From positions 1-21,474 of IMG/VR virus record IMGVR_UViG_3300031673_015615: DNA of 21,474 bases. One strand, 5' to 3'. The notes beneath the pieces are model-generated. The model made no database searches. It worked only from the letters and a program-made list of their open reading frames with translations, and was not told where the DNA came from. Below, one piece after another: positions 13,052-20,739 of the stretch; position 1 is the first letter of the stretch; each line of letters opens with the position of its first letter. This DNA comes from a virus. The translations under genes were made by a program, and so were the position numbers.

Positions 13052-15237
13052 TTAGTTTTTTTCTTTTTCTTTCTTGAAGCGCTGAGAATTTTTTTAGTTG
13101 CTTTCTTACGCTTCGGTGGTCTAATCTTTACTGGATCTACCCAATCATTGATGGCATCCTCGGGTAAATCCTCGACATGTTTGCAATTCGGATATCCCAT
13201 GCATGCTAATTTTTTCTGTCCTTCACCGCTACGATAAAATATCGTCATGAACAGCTCTTCACCACAATCAGAACACTTCTTTCCAAACGGTATCTTTGCC
13301 GACCCTTTACATTTGGGAAAGTTTTCACAAGAATAAAAAGGTCCGAACTGTCCGTCTCGACGGCACATACCTCCATTACATTTAGGACACTTAATACCTT
13401 TTACTAATTTCTTTTCAAACGGTTTTTTAACAACAGGTTTACCATCAACTACATCTACACTTAAAGTTCCCTTACATTCTGGACGGTTTATACATGCTAA
13501 ATAAAATCCAAACCTACCATGTTTTAATATAGTTTTTTCTTCACAAGCAGGACATTTAATGCCGTAGTCTGGAGATTCGTGAGCCTCCGCCTGCTTACAC
13601 TCCTTCTGAAATGGAATAAAAAACTCATCCAACATTTCAACATATCCTAATTTCCCATCGGCTATCTTGTCCAGCCTGGTCTCCATTGATGCGGTATATT
13701 GATAATCCATAAATTTGAAATGTTTAGTTAAAGAATCTACTACCTTTTTTCCTAAATCGGTAGCATGATATGATTTTTTAATAATATCTACGTAATTACG
13801 CCCGCGAATTTTATCAATGATAGAACCATAGGTGGAGGGGCGTCCGATACCTTTCTTCTCTAACTCGTCCACCAAACTAACTTCGGTGAATCTTGGCGGT
13901 GGTTGAGTAAACTTCTGTTCCGCTTTTACCTTGGGTGGTACTAAAACAACTTTATCCTTAGTTGCTAATGGAGGTAGTTGCACATCATCTTTGCCAAGAT
14001 TTTTATGATCAGTTGCAATGGCAAGCCAACCATCGTACTTTAACGTGCGCCCATTTGCTTTTAATAAATGAGCACTTGATGATTCTACCGTAACACTCAT
14101 AGTGTCATATATGGCTGGTTCCATTTGAGAGGCAACAAATCTTTCCCAAATGACACGGTACACCTTTTGATGTTCATCGCTAAGGAAAACCTTCGTGGGT
14201 TCCTGTAAAATATCAGTCGGTCGTATACACTCGTGCGCGTCTTGAGCAGACCCTTTGCTACCATAAATATTAGGTTTAGTGGGGACTTTGTACTTCTTTT
14301 TGGTTAAATAATCTCTAACCTCTTTGAGAGCTTCAGGTTCTATTCTTCTAGAGTCGGTACGAATATATGTGACAAGCCCAGATTCATACAACGACTGAGC
14401 AGCTCGCATAGTTTTTGAAACTGAAAAGCCATACCTGCCGCCCACTGCCTTCTGTAAACTAGGAGTAGTTAAGGGTGGTAATGGATTGCGATTCTTCTCT
14501 TTCGAAATCACCTCCTTAATCACATAAGAATCTTTGTCAAGATCTGCTTTAATCTTTTTTGCAACTTTCTCATCGGTTACTTTTTTCCCATACTTAGCTA
14601 CAAAACTGTCCGATAAATTTGCAGGCTTGGCTAAGCTGGTGTGGATATTCCAATACTCTTCTGGTACAAAGTTTTCTATCTCACGCTCACGGTCCACAAT
14701 AATACGTACCGCAACTGACTGGACGCGTCCCGCAGATAGATGTGGTCCAAAAAAGTGGCGCAGCTGTTCGCTTGCCATGAAGCCCACAATTCTATCCAAC
14801 ACTCTGCGAGCCTGTTGGGAATCAAATAAATCTTCATTTAATTCCCCGGGGTTGCTAACAGCTTTGTTGATTGCGGCTTTGGTTATTGCATTGAATAATA
14901 CACGTTTGATTGGCTTGCCGGTAGACTCCAAGCAATCTTTTAAATGCCAAGCAATTGCTTCACCCTCACGATCCATATCTGTAGCTAAATATATATTTTT
15001 AGCTCCAGTGGCAGCATCAATTAATGACTGTACAACGTCCTTCTTGTCTGGTAAAATTCTATACTTGGGTTTATAATCGTGTTCTAAATCAACTCCTAAT
15101 GGAAACTGTTTGTTCCCAGTTACTAGATCAATAATGTGACCAACACTGGCACGGACTACAAATCCTTTACCAAGATAACTGGATATCTTTTTAATTTTAT
15201 TAGGAGATTCTACAATTACAAGTGTATCTTTTGCCAT
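13048..15237 (-). CDS. topA: DNA topoisomerase I (type IA)
   Basis: A 729-residue type IA topoisomerase that relaxes negative supercoils through a covalent 5'-phosphotyrosine. The Toprim domain shows Glu10 (VIVESPNK) and the DxDxE triad D87, D89, E91 in ATDMDREGEA. The catalytic tyrosine is Tyr291 in GLVTYIRTDS. LSAGRVQS (167-174) and GIGRPSTYGSII (463-474) are also family motifs. HECIRPT at 335-341 has Cys where HEAIRPT is usual. Three C-terminal zinc ribbons have cysteines at 562/565/582/588, 617/620/637/643 and 655/658/679/685, followed by a lysine-rich tail that probably holds DNA. The gene is full length. A type IA enzyme of this size is more usual in bacteria than phages, suggesting host origin. 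It would control phage DNA topology. Confidence 0.96.
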   Translation of the reverse strand: MAKDTLVIVESPNKIKKISSYLGKGFVVRASVGHIIDLVTGNKQFPLGVDLEHDYKPKYRILPDKKDVVQSLIDAATGAKNIYLATDMDREGEAIAWHLKDCLESTGKPIKRVLFNAITKAAINKAVSNPGELNEDLFDSQQARRVLDRIVGFMASEQLRHFFGPHLSAGRVQSVAVRIIVDREREIENFVPEEYWNIHTSLAKPANLSDSFVAKYGKKVTDEKVAKKIKADLDKDSYVIKEVISKEKNRNPLPPLTTPSLQKAVGGRYGFSVSKTMRAAQSLYESGLVTYIRTDSRRIEPEALKEVRDYLTKKKYKVPTKPNIYGSKGSAQDAHECIRPTDILQEPTKVFLSDEHQKVYRVIWERFVASQMEPAIYDTMSVTVESSSAHLLKANGRTLKYDGWLAIATDHKNLGKDDVQLPPLATKDKVVLVPPKVKAEQKFTQPPPRFTEVSLVDELEKKGIGRPSTYGSIIDKIRGRNYVDIIKKSYHATDLGKKVVDSLTKHFKFMDYQYTASMETRLDKIADGKLGYVEMLDEFFIPFQKECKQAEAHESPDYGIKCPACEEKTILKHGRFGFYLACINRPECKGTLSVDVVDGKPVVKKPFEKKLVKGIKCPKCNGGMCRRDGQFGPFYSCENFPKCKGSAKIPFGKKCSDCGEELFMTIFYRSGEGQKKLACMGYPNCKHVEDLPEDAINDWVDPVKIRPPKRKKATKKILSASRKKKKKTK

Positions 15238-15239
15238 AA

Positions 15240-15536
15240 CTATTCCAATATTTCTTTAACAATAGTTTCTTTACAACTGAGTAGCTCTCCCCAAGCGTAT
15301 GTTACATCTCTTTCTGTTTTAAATTCTGTATTGTTATTATTATCAGTACCTAAAGCTACCTCTTCTCCACACCTATTGCATTCTACGTCAATAGTAAAAT
15401 CATTATTATTAAAAAATTGTTCCGTCTTCTTTACAAAATTATGCGATAATAAATTGTCTGCCAATTCCGGACTCCACTTTCGTATCCCGTCGGCATTTAA
15501 TTTTAATAACTTTTTCAATTTTAATAACTTTTTCAT
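15240..15536 (-). CDS. Small protein with duplicated N-terminal peptide
   Basis: A 98-residue protein of unknown function. Its first residues, MKKLLKLKKLLKLNADGIRK, contain the hexapeptide KKLLKL twice because of an exact-but-one 18-base duplication right after the start codon. The rest is acidic, with one CNRCGE pair and an Asn-rich stretch, GTDNNNNTEF. One CxxC is not enough for a zinc site alone. It overlaps the phosphatase gene by an ATGA. The duplicated part is basic and amphipathic, so it may bind a membrane or nucleic acid, though it could simply be slippage. Confidence 0.7.
   Translation of the reverse strand: MKKLLKLKKLLKLNADGIRKWSPELADNLLSHNFVKKTEQFFNNNDFTIDVECNRCGEEVALGTDNNNNTEFKTERDVTYAWGELLSCKETIVKEILE
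15498..15533. repeat. 18-base tandem duplication at a gene start
   Basis: Two tandem 18-base copies (15498-15515 and 15516-15533) differing at one base lie directly after the ATG of the 98-residue protein gene. Each copy encodes KKLLKL, so the repeat keeps frame. The last bases of the phosphatase gene overlap the same region. Confidence 0.9.
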
Positions 15537-16369
15537 TGCACACGTCGAAATGTAGACTTGCGAATTTTTGTTTTAACTTGGTTCTGACCTTCTTTTAAAT
15601 CCAAACGTTCCAGCCTAACATTTCCAGGGCTCACTGTAAAAGCCTCCATTGAGCTAAGCTCCAGCACCATTAGTTTTTTGGAAGCAGAACAGTCTAACAT
15701 CATTAATTTTTCATTAACCCAAGGACCGTTAGAGCTATGTCCACAAATAACCGTCTTGTCCCAGGGAATTTCTTTGCCGGCAGATACAAAACTTTTAGCC
15801 ATCTGAAAAAGAGAACGATCCCAAATAAAAGTTTCCATCCACGATGGATCTAACGGTTGCGTTGGATCACACCCTCCATGAACAAAAATACAATCGTTGG
15901 TCTCATAATACAAATATGTTTCATTCTTTAAAAAATCAATATGATGTTTTGATATTAAATCGCTTACTCTCTCTGGAGGTAGAGAGAGCGTATCGCTGAG
16001 ATCTATACTGGTAGTTTTGGCATAGGACTCGACAGTTTTCCTACCACCTTCTTGCATCCAAACGGCAAAAGGAGAAGGTAAATCTTTCTCCCAATTGTGA
16101 GCAATTTCTCCAATAGCCGCCAGCATTAACCATTCATGATTACCAATTAAAGGTATAACCCTGTCGCCAAATTTCTTAACTAAAGTTATAACATATTCCA
16201 CCACCTTGGCAGAATCCGGTCCACGATCTATATAATCGCCAAGAAATATAATCTTATCCGAATCACGCAGAGGAAGGATGCGCTTGCAGATGGCTCGTAA
16301 GCAATCGTACTTCCCATGAATGTCAGGAATTACGTACGTGCATGCGTTTGTAGGTCGCCATCGACTCAC
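15533..16369 (-). CDS. Metallophosphatase, PP2A/lambda phosphatase type
   Basis: A calcineurin-like phosphoesterase of 278 residues. The two-metal active-site motifs appear in order: PDIHGKY (15-21), GDYIDRG (44-50), GNHE (76-79), VHGG (163-166) and CGHS (209-212). These are the residues that bind Mn/Fe and activate water, as in lambda phosphatase and bacterial PrpA/PrpE. Substrates may be phosphoproteins, dinucleotides or, as with the phosphatase domain of Pnkp, nucleic-acid ends. The start is GTG at 16369, overlapping the previous TAG, with AAGGTG five bases upstream. No in-frame ATG is nearby. The nearby RlaP-type gene makes an RNA-end role worth testing. Confidence 0.93.
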   Translation of the reverse strand: MSRWRPTNACTYVIPDIHGKYDCLRAICKRILPLRDSDKIIFLGDYIDRGPDSAKVVEYVITLVKKFGDRVIPLIGNHEWLMLAAIGEIAHNWEKDLPSPFAVWMQEGGRKTVESYAKTTSIDLSDTLSLPPERVSDLISKHHIDFLKNETYLYYETNDCIFVHGGCDPTQPLDPSWMETFIWDRSLFQMAKSFVSAGKEIPWDKTVICGHSSNGPWVNEKLMMLDCSASKKLMVLELSSMEAFTVSPGNVRLERLDLKEGQNQVKTKIRKSTFRRVQ

Positions 16370-16665
16370 TACAACACCTTATCCACACATTTAGCCAAAG
16401 CCCTCTGGTCAATATTTAATTCATTTATCATTAAACGAACATAACGATACTTAGGTTTCAAAAACAACTTGCCCAGCCAGCTACGGATATTCTTACGTCC
16501 AATAATCGTACCATTCTTGGTACGAAAAATTTGGTGACCTTCATCAACAACAATTAATTGGTTAATTTCTACTTTACCAACTATCCCATACCCAACGGGA
16601 TAACCGGTAAAGAAATTGAACTGTGTGCCATATACCGGTAATTCTACCGATTCTTCCGTTGTCAT
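16369..16665 (-). CDS. Hypothetical protein, 98 aa
   Basis: A 98-residue protein that I do not recognise. Its start is taken at the ATG at 16665, with AGAGGAT about seven bases before it, and not at an in-frame TTG at 16689. The N-terminal half reads as beta strands (LPVYGTQFNFFTGYPVGYGI, then VEINQLIVVDEGHQIF). The C-terminal half is basic and helical (KPKYRYVRLMINEL). The beta portion resembles a small SH3-like barrel found in several phage regulators, but no motif proves this. It sits one base from the phosphatase start, so it should be translated with it. Confidence 0.7.
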   Translation of the reverse strand: MTTEESVELPVYGTQFNFFTGYPVGYGIVGKVEINQLIVVDEGHQIFRTKNGTIIGRKNIRSWLGKLFLKPKYRYVRLMINELNIDQRALAKCVDKVL

Positions 16666-16679
16666 TATAGATCCTCTGT

Positions 16680-18089
16680 CTAGAACCAACCTTCTCCTGG
16701 CTCCCTAATTTGTGGTGCGTAACCAAAGTTTCGGGCAATATGAGCCGGGTGTGACACAGCTTTAAACATTATCCTAGCAACATCTAGGGGTTTATCTATT
16801 TGCCACCTATAAGCTACTGCTAAATTATGCCAAGCTGTGTGCAATAATACACCCGTCTGGTTCTCAGGCAGCTGCCATAATGAAGCGTGACAAACAATGG
16901 GGTGGTTTTCTAACGGTTCTGGATATTGTTTTGCCCACTGATCTTTGGGCATAAACAGCATGGAGGTTCGGTCAGGAACGTTATTTAACGGCACTGCATC
17001 CATAAACCAAATAGCCCACGCCGGATTCTCAGACGGATCACGGAATGTAATCTTCACATTATCTGAAGCTACGAATCTTTCACCGTCTCCAATTCTAATC
17101 GAATATTTATCTGACAATTTAAATATATCCGCATATGCCTTTTGAGATTCCTCAAGTACGGAAATAATCTTACCCTGCTCTTTGTAATGTTCTAAAGCTT
17201 CCATAACCTCTACTTTCTCTATATCGCCGGAATTATTATACAGTTCTTTAAGAATTTTTGAGCCGACCTTTTTTAATACACCTGTGACGTCATATCTATC
17301 TTTATCAATTTTAGAAATAACCTCAGCAGCATTAGAATCATTTTCCGCCGAGGTATTGGTGAGCCTTGGGTATTCTGTTATTAATAAACAAGCGTCTATT
17401 ACTTTACGCTCTGTAATCTGACCCACCTCAATATCAAAGTTAGGTTCAGGAATATATTGATACGCCGTAGCGGTATGATAACAAACATTATCCGGCACGC
17501 CGGTTTTAATATAAGTTGAATCATTACTATATTTACGAGTTGGATTTAGCCCATCAAAATAAACAGATAATTTCTCCTTCATATTCCGCAGAAGCATATA
17601 CTTCTCGGCATCTGTAAGGTTGTCCATCAAATATAAATTCTTAACTTCTTCTTTTTCTTCTGGGGGGAGTCCTAATCTTTCTCGCAAAACATCAGTAGAA
17701 ACTTCATCTTTTTTATTAGAACTGCTGAGAGCCCGATTTAAAAACGCTTTATATTTTGCAGTCGCAACCGAAGTACCTGTAGGAACGCTTTGCGAAGCTT
17801 CAATAGTTTTGATACTCCTAGACTTACCCGGACGAGTATGAAAAGGCTTTGGTGGCGCTGGTAAATTACTTGCAGGCTGAGCTACTGCGTTATGAATAGC
17901 TGCTGACGTAGGGGGTGGTGGTTTTTTAGCTTTATTAACAACTTGAGCCGATGCCGGAAGTTGATTGGCGAGGCTATTTATTTGATTAAATACCTGCTGT
18001 AATGCTTTATTACTTTGTTGCAACTGCTTATTGTTTTGATTTAAAGCTGGGGCTATTTTTTGTTTTAAATTCTTCATTAAATTCTTCAT
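16680..18089 (-). CDS. Large unknown protein with Gln-rich N-terminus
   Basis: A 469-residue protein of unknown function. Residues 1-45 are Gln/Asn-rich and helical (IAPALNQNNKQLQQSNKALQ). A Pro/Ala-rich linker (about 52-90, with PPPP) precedes a mixed helical body. The last 110 residues are rich in Trp, His and Pro (AWAIWFMDAVPLNN, HASLWQLPEN, TAWHNLAVAYRWQ) and look like a separate domain. No nuclease, ATPase or protease motif is seen. The 62-base overlap with the preceding gene includes a 12-base duplication that repeats the start (MKNLMKNL), so ATG at 18089 or 18077 could begin translation. It may be a virion or scaffold protein by composition, but there is no direct evidence. Confidence 0.75.
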   Translation of the reverse strand: MKNLMKNLKQKIAPALNQNNKQLQQSNKALQQVFNQINSLANQLPASAQVVNKAKKPPPPTSAAIHNAVAQPASNLPAPPKPFHTRPGKSRSIKTIEASQSVPTGTSVATAKYKAFLNRALSSSNKKDEVSTDVLRERLGLPPEEKEEVKNLYLMDNLTDAEKYMLLRNMKEKLSVYFDGLNPTRKYSNDSTYIKTGVPDNVCYHTATAYQYIPEPNFDIEVGQITERKVIDACLLITEYPRLTNTSAENDSNAAEVISKIDKDRYDVTGVLKKVGSKILKELYNNSGDIEKVEVMEALEHYKEQGKIISVLEESQKAYADIFKLSDKYSIRIGDGERFVASDNVKITFRDPSENPAWAIWFMDAVPLNNVPDRTSMLFMPKDQWAKQYPEPLENHPIVCHASLWQLPENQTGVLLHTAWHNLAVAYRWQIDKPLDVARIMFKAVSHPAHIARNFGYAPQIREPGEGWF

Positions 18090-20307
18090 TAAAATCCACT
18101 ACAATTCCATGAACTAACTCATGTATCATATTTATATCAGGTACTTTTGGTAATTTTGAGTTCTTCGCCACCTCAACAAGCGTAACGTCTTCTTTTTCGG
18201 CAAATTCAACAATTTGTTCATACGTCCACGCACCTGCACGAATGTCTCTTAATTCCTCAGCGTCTGGACGGTACACATTTACCTCGCCCGATTCTAAAAT
18301 CTCACGAGCCATTCTGATAAGCCTTACCAAATGGCAGGCGTGCTTTGAATTACCGTGAATTCCAATATGCCCGTTTCTACGAGTTATTAAAGTGCCGTTG
18401 GGAACTGTAAAACACACGACACGATAGTTAGAGTCCACCGGAACTTTTTTAACATTATGCGATCTAATACATTTTTTAAACTGCTCCCGTGTTTTGTTGA
18501 TGTGTACTTGATATATCCCATTATAAGGTCCATATAGGGAGGTTTCATAACCACACATTAGGGCTAGTTCTTGCACATCGTCAGCCAAACCTTTTAATGA
18601 ACTGTAGTAAATCTGACCTCCATCCGGTCTGTCCGTACCGTCACCGCGATGTAAAGCTTCCAACAATATGTCCATCAACCTTTTGGAAAGAGTAAATGCC
18701 CACCTTGGTATTCTTTTACCCTTCTTAAAACCACAATCATTCACCATGCGCCATACTATAGTTTTATTTCTGATGGACAGAATCTTCTCTTGGATCGCTT
18801 TCTTACGAAATCCGTTGGGAGGATTTGTATATTCATACAACGAACTATTAACTTTATTTCCCCATTTGTTTTGAAACCTCGTTATGTGCCAACATAAACG
18901 TCCACCTTTTTTCTGAGACACGCGAATTTCTTTTGGTCCACGAGAAGTAAACTCTTCACTGTCCCATTTTGGTATCTGCCCCGGCTTAAACGCCATTGTA
19001 CCATCAGATAAATACCACCCCATAATCCTCAAATACACACGCGGAGGAACTGGAAGGCTAGCGAATGCCTCAGTATTTGAATAGGTTGTTTTTTTAGGTG
19101 AAGGTGCTCTAAGAACCTCAAAAGTATCAGGTAACGTAGCTGCTACCTCTAATTTTAAATCGTATTTTTTTTCGCTGCGTCGCTCAATTTTACGATAAAG
19201 CATGCGATGGTTGGACGTTACTAAAGAATCTAAATGATTTCCATGCAAATTATATAGGTTACCACTATCAATTGTTCCGGCAAATTTATCAATTGGACGC
19301 TGATATTCCACACTAATATCAGACATATTTACAGTGGCAAGTCTATCTTCATCTGAAACATCTTCAAACTTTTTCCAACCCAGTTCAGTTAAAAACTCAG
19401 TATCATCTGAGTAGCAATCGTATCCGAACTTCTTTTCCAGTTCGGCACGATCAGGGTTGCGGTTCTTCAACCAACCCTGGTACTGATCCCACTCTTGTTT
19501 GGCTCTACGATATTTCTTTTCTTTGCCCAGAATTTCAAGGAAATTTTCACTAAACCCCTCATATTTAGCAACCATGTCGCGCAATGATTGCTCGGTAGAA
19601 TTCCACTCAGCTTCGTCATCAAATTCATTTACCGGATACGGAGTCGAGCCATTGATTGCCAGCCAAGTGGCACGCATAATTTTATGCATTTCAGCTTTAA
19701 ATTCAATCTTGGTATGCTCTGGTAGGTCGGTTTGCTCCACCATAAAAGAGTCCAACTCGCGCTGTATAAGAGCGTCAGCAGCACCTAGTTGATCTAAAGG
19801 AATTAATTTCTTATCAGAAAGTTTGAAGTCTTTCCGTTCCGGACACTTCTCTGGAGGTTGGTCCAACCATCTTTTGTGCCGTTGAATTCGTTTAAGCTGA
19901 CTCAAAGCATAACCGCAGAAACGTGGCTTTGCTTGCTTCGATAGAAATAGGTGCTTGTTATCTAACAGTCGATCCATAATCGGATGTTTTACCAACTGAG
20001 TTTTAGGATCAGTAAAAAGGATTTCAATGATAGATGGGTTACAGGAGGCGGCGAGGCGTACAAACTTTGTAACCTCGTACACTTGCATGTCTGCTTCAGG
20101 CTCAACAATGCCTTTATAATGAGTCCAAACATGCTTAGTTTTGTCATCAGATGCCTGCTCGAATTTATCTTTAATTCCGATGTAGGTGTCCAACGGGGGC
20201 ACTGCCACACCACGATAATCATAATCACTATCTGGAGACGCAAATCCATAAGCTCTTGAACCGGCAAGAGTTAGGAAAATTGTACGGGGACCAAGTTCAA
20301 AATTCAT
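18028..20307 (-). CDS. RlaP/YcgL-type nucleotidyltransferase, intein-split
   Basis: A DNA polymerase beta-superfamily nucleotidyltransferase like those linked to RNA ligase and kinase (RlaP, YcgL). From the ATG at 20307 (AAGGG upstream) it is 759 residues. An in-frame TTG at 20361 lies inside the previous gene. The catalytic GSRAYG (16-21) and DSDYDYRG (Asp28, Asp30) precede EADMQVYEVTKF (Asp73, probable third acid) and CNPSIIEILF. The family's GYDxKHAxHLxRL helix is broken after GYD by an intein (298-653). Joined, it reads GYDSKHACHLVRL. The spliced product would have about 403 residues. The tail EEFNEEF comes from a 12-base duplication. It would add a nucleotide to RNA or another end, but its substrate is unknown. 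Confidence 0.9.
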   Translation of the reverse strand: MNFELGPRTIFLTLAGSRAYGFASPDSDYDYRGVAVPPLDTYIGIKDKFEQASDDKTKHVWTHYKGIVEPEADMQVYEVTKFVRLAASCNPSIIEILFTDPKTQLVKHPIMDRLLDNKHLFLSKQAKPRFCGYALSQLKRIQRHKRWLDQPPEKCPERKDFKLSDKKLIPLDQLGAADALIQRELDSFMVEQTDLPEHTKIEFKAEMHKIMRATWLAINGSTPYPVNEFDDEAEWNSTEQSLRDMVAKYEGFSENFLEILGKEKKYRRAKQEWDQYQGWLKNRNPDRAELEKKFGYDCYSDDTEFLTELGWKKFEDVSDEDRLATVNMSDISVEYQRPIDKFAGTIDSGNLYNLHGNHLDSLVTSNHRMLYRKIERRSEKKYDLKLEVAATLPDTFEVLRAPSPKKTTYSNTEAFASLPVPPRVYLRIMGWYLSDGTMAFKPGQIPKWDSEEFTSRGPKEIRVSQKKGGRLCWHITRFQNKWGNKVNSSLYEYTNPPNGFRKKAIQEKILSIRNKTIVWRMVNDCGFKKGKRIPRWAFTLSKRLMDILLEALHRGDGTDRPDGGQIYYSSLKGLADDVQELALMCGYETSLYGPYNGIYQVHINKTREQFKKCIRSHNVKKVPVDSNYRVVCFTVPNGTLITRRNGHIGIHGNSKHACHLVRLIRMAREILESGEVNVYRPDAEELRDIRAGAWTYEQIVEFAEKEDVTLVEVAKNSKLPKVPDINMIHELVHGIVVDFNEEFNEEFKTKNSPSFKSKQ
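18067..18090. repeat. 12-base tandem duplication at a gene overlap
   Basis: Two exact 12-base copies (18067-18078 and 18079-18090), read on the minus strand as AATGAAGAATTT. In the nucleotidyltransferase frame it encodes NEEF twice. In the next gene's frame it duplicates the start codon and gives MKNLMKNL. The unit contains an ATG and part of a weak purine-rich ribosome site. Confidence 0.92.
18349..19416 (-). mobile_element. Intein with LAGLIDADG homing endonuclease
   Basis: A 356-residue in-frame intein. It begins with Cys (CYSDDTEFLTELGWKKFEDV, block A). Block B carries VTSNH with the expected Thr and His (residues 364-367 of the host protein). Two LAGLIDADG-like motifs, LRIMGWYLSDG (426-436) and LLEALHRGDG (548-557), mark a homing endonuclease. 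Block F is CFTVPNGTLITRRNG. It ends GHIGIHGN before Ser+1. The penultimate residue is Gly in place of the usual His, a variant I recall from other phage inteins ending in GN. The insertion site is the conserved GYD-KHA helix of the nucleotidyltransferase. Catalytic Asp are at 435 and 556, so the endonuclease looks intact. Splicing is predicted but unproven. Confidence 0.93.
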
Positions 20308-20338
20308 ATCAAACCCTTTATACTGTGGAAAACATTTG

Positions 20339-20704
20339 TCAAGTAATAATCTCTTCAACAACTAACGCATTAATATCGTGTTGGATATTTTTTGATAGCT
20401 TTATGGTCCAAGAAAAGTGTTCATTGTCCGACAAAACATTTAACATTTTCTTTTTAGCATCTTTGTAACTGTATCCGGTCATTTGCATTATCTGAAAAAA
20501 TCTAAATTTGCCACTAAATTTTAACTCATGAGCAGGTTTTATTCCAACAAAAGTTCTGACAATCTGGGGAGGGTTCTGAGATATATCTACTGTTCCCAAT
20601 AAATATACCGATTTGCGGTCGCAATCTACAACTGTATACGGGTGAATCATCACTGGTAAAATATTATTCAATCTTCCGCTTCGTGAGCCCGGTGGTAACG
20701 GCAT
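20339..20704 (-). CDS. Unknown protein, tandem paralogue 2
   Basis: A 121-residue protein of unknown function related to the next gene upstream. Both carry, in the same order, a valine-rich strand and DxT/DxS strand (VYLLGTVDIS), then YKDAKKKMLNVLSDNEHFSW and a C-terminal helix (NIQHDINALVVEEIIT). The start has AGGAG six bases upstream. A basic, glycine-rich leader (MPLPPGSRSGRLNN) precedes the shared domain. It ends 31 bases before the nucleotidyltransferase start. A duplication followed by divergence is the simplest explanation. Confidence 0.75.
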   Translation of the reverse strand: MPLPPGSRSGRLNNILPVMIHPYTVVDCDRKSVYLLGTVDISQNPPQIVRTFVGIKPAHELKFSGKFRFFQIMQMTGYSYKDAKKKMLNVLSDNEHFSWTIKLSKNIQHDINALVVEEIIT

Positions 20705-20739
20705 ATCATTCTCCTAACGCTAATCTCCCTGCCACAATA

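Noticed and set aside
14534-15076. A 180-residue plus-strand frame
   Set aside because: It is antisense to the topoisomerase core, has no recognisable motif and no ribosome site. Other long plus-strand frames here were dropped for the same reason, except the Dam gene.
20305-20361. Longer start for the nucleotidyltransferase at a TTG (20361)
   Set aside because: It lies inside the preceding gene and has no good ribosome site, while ATG at 20307 has AAGGG upstream and directly begins the conserved MNFELGPRTIFLTLAGS region.
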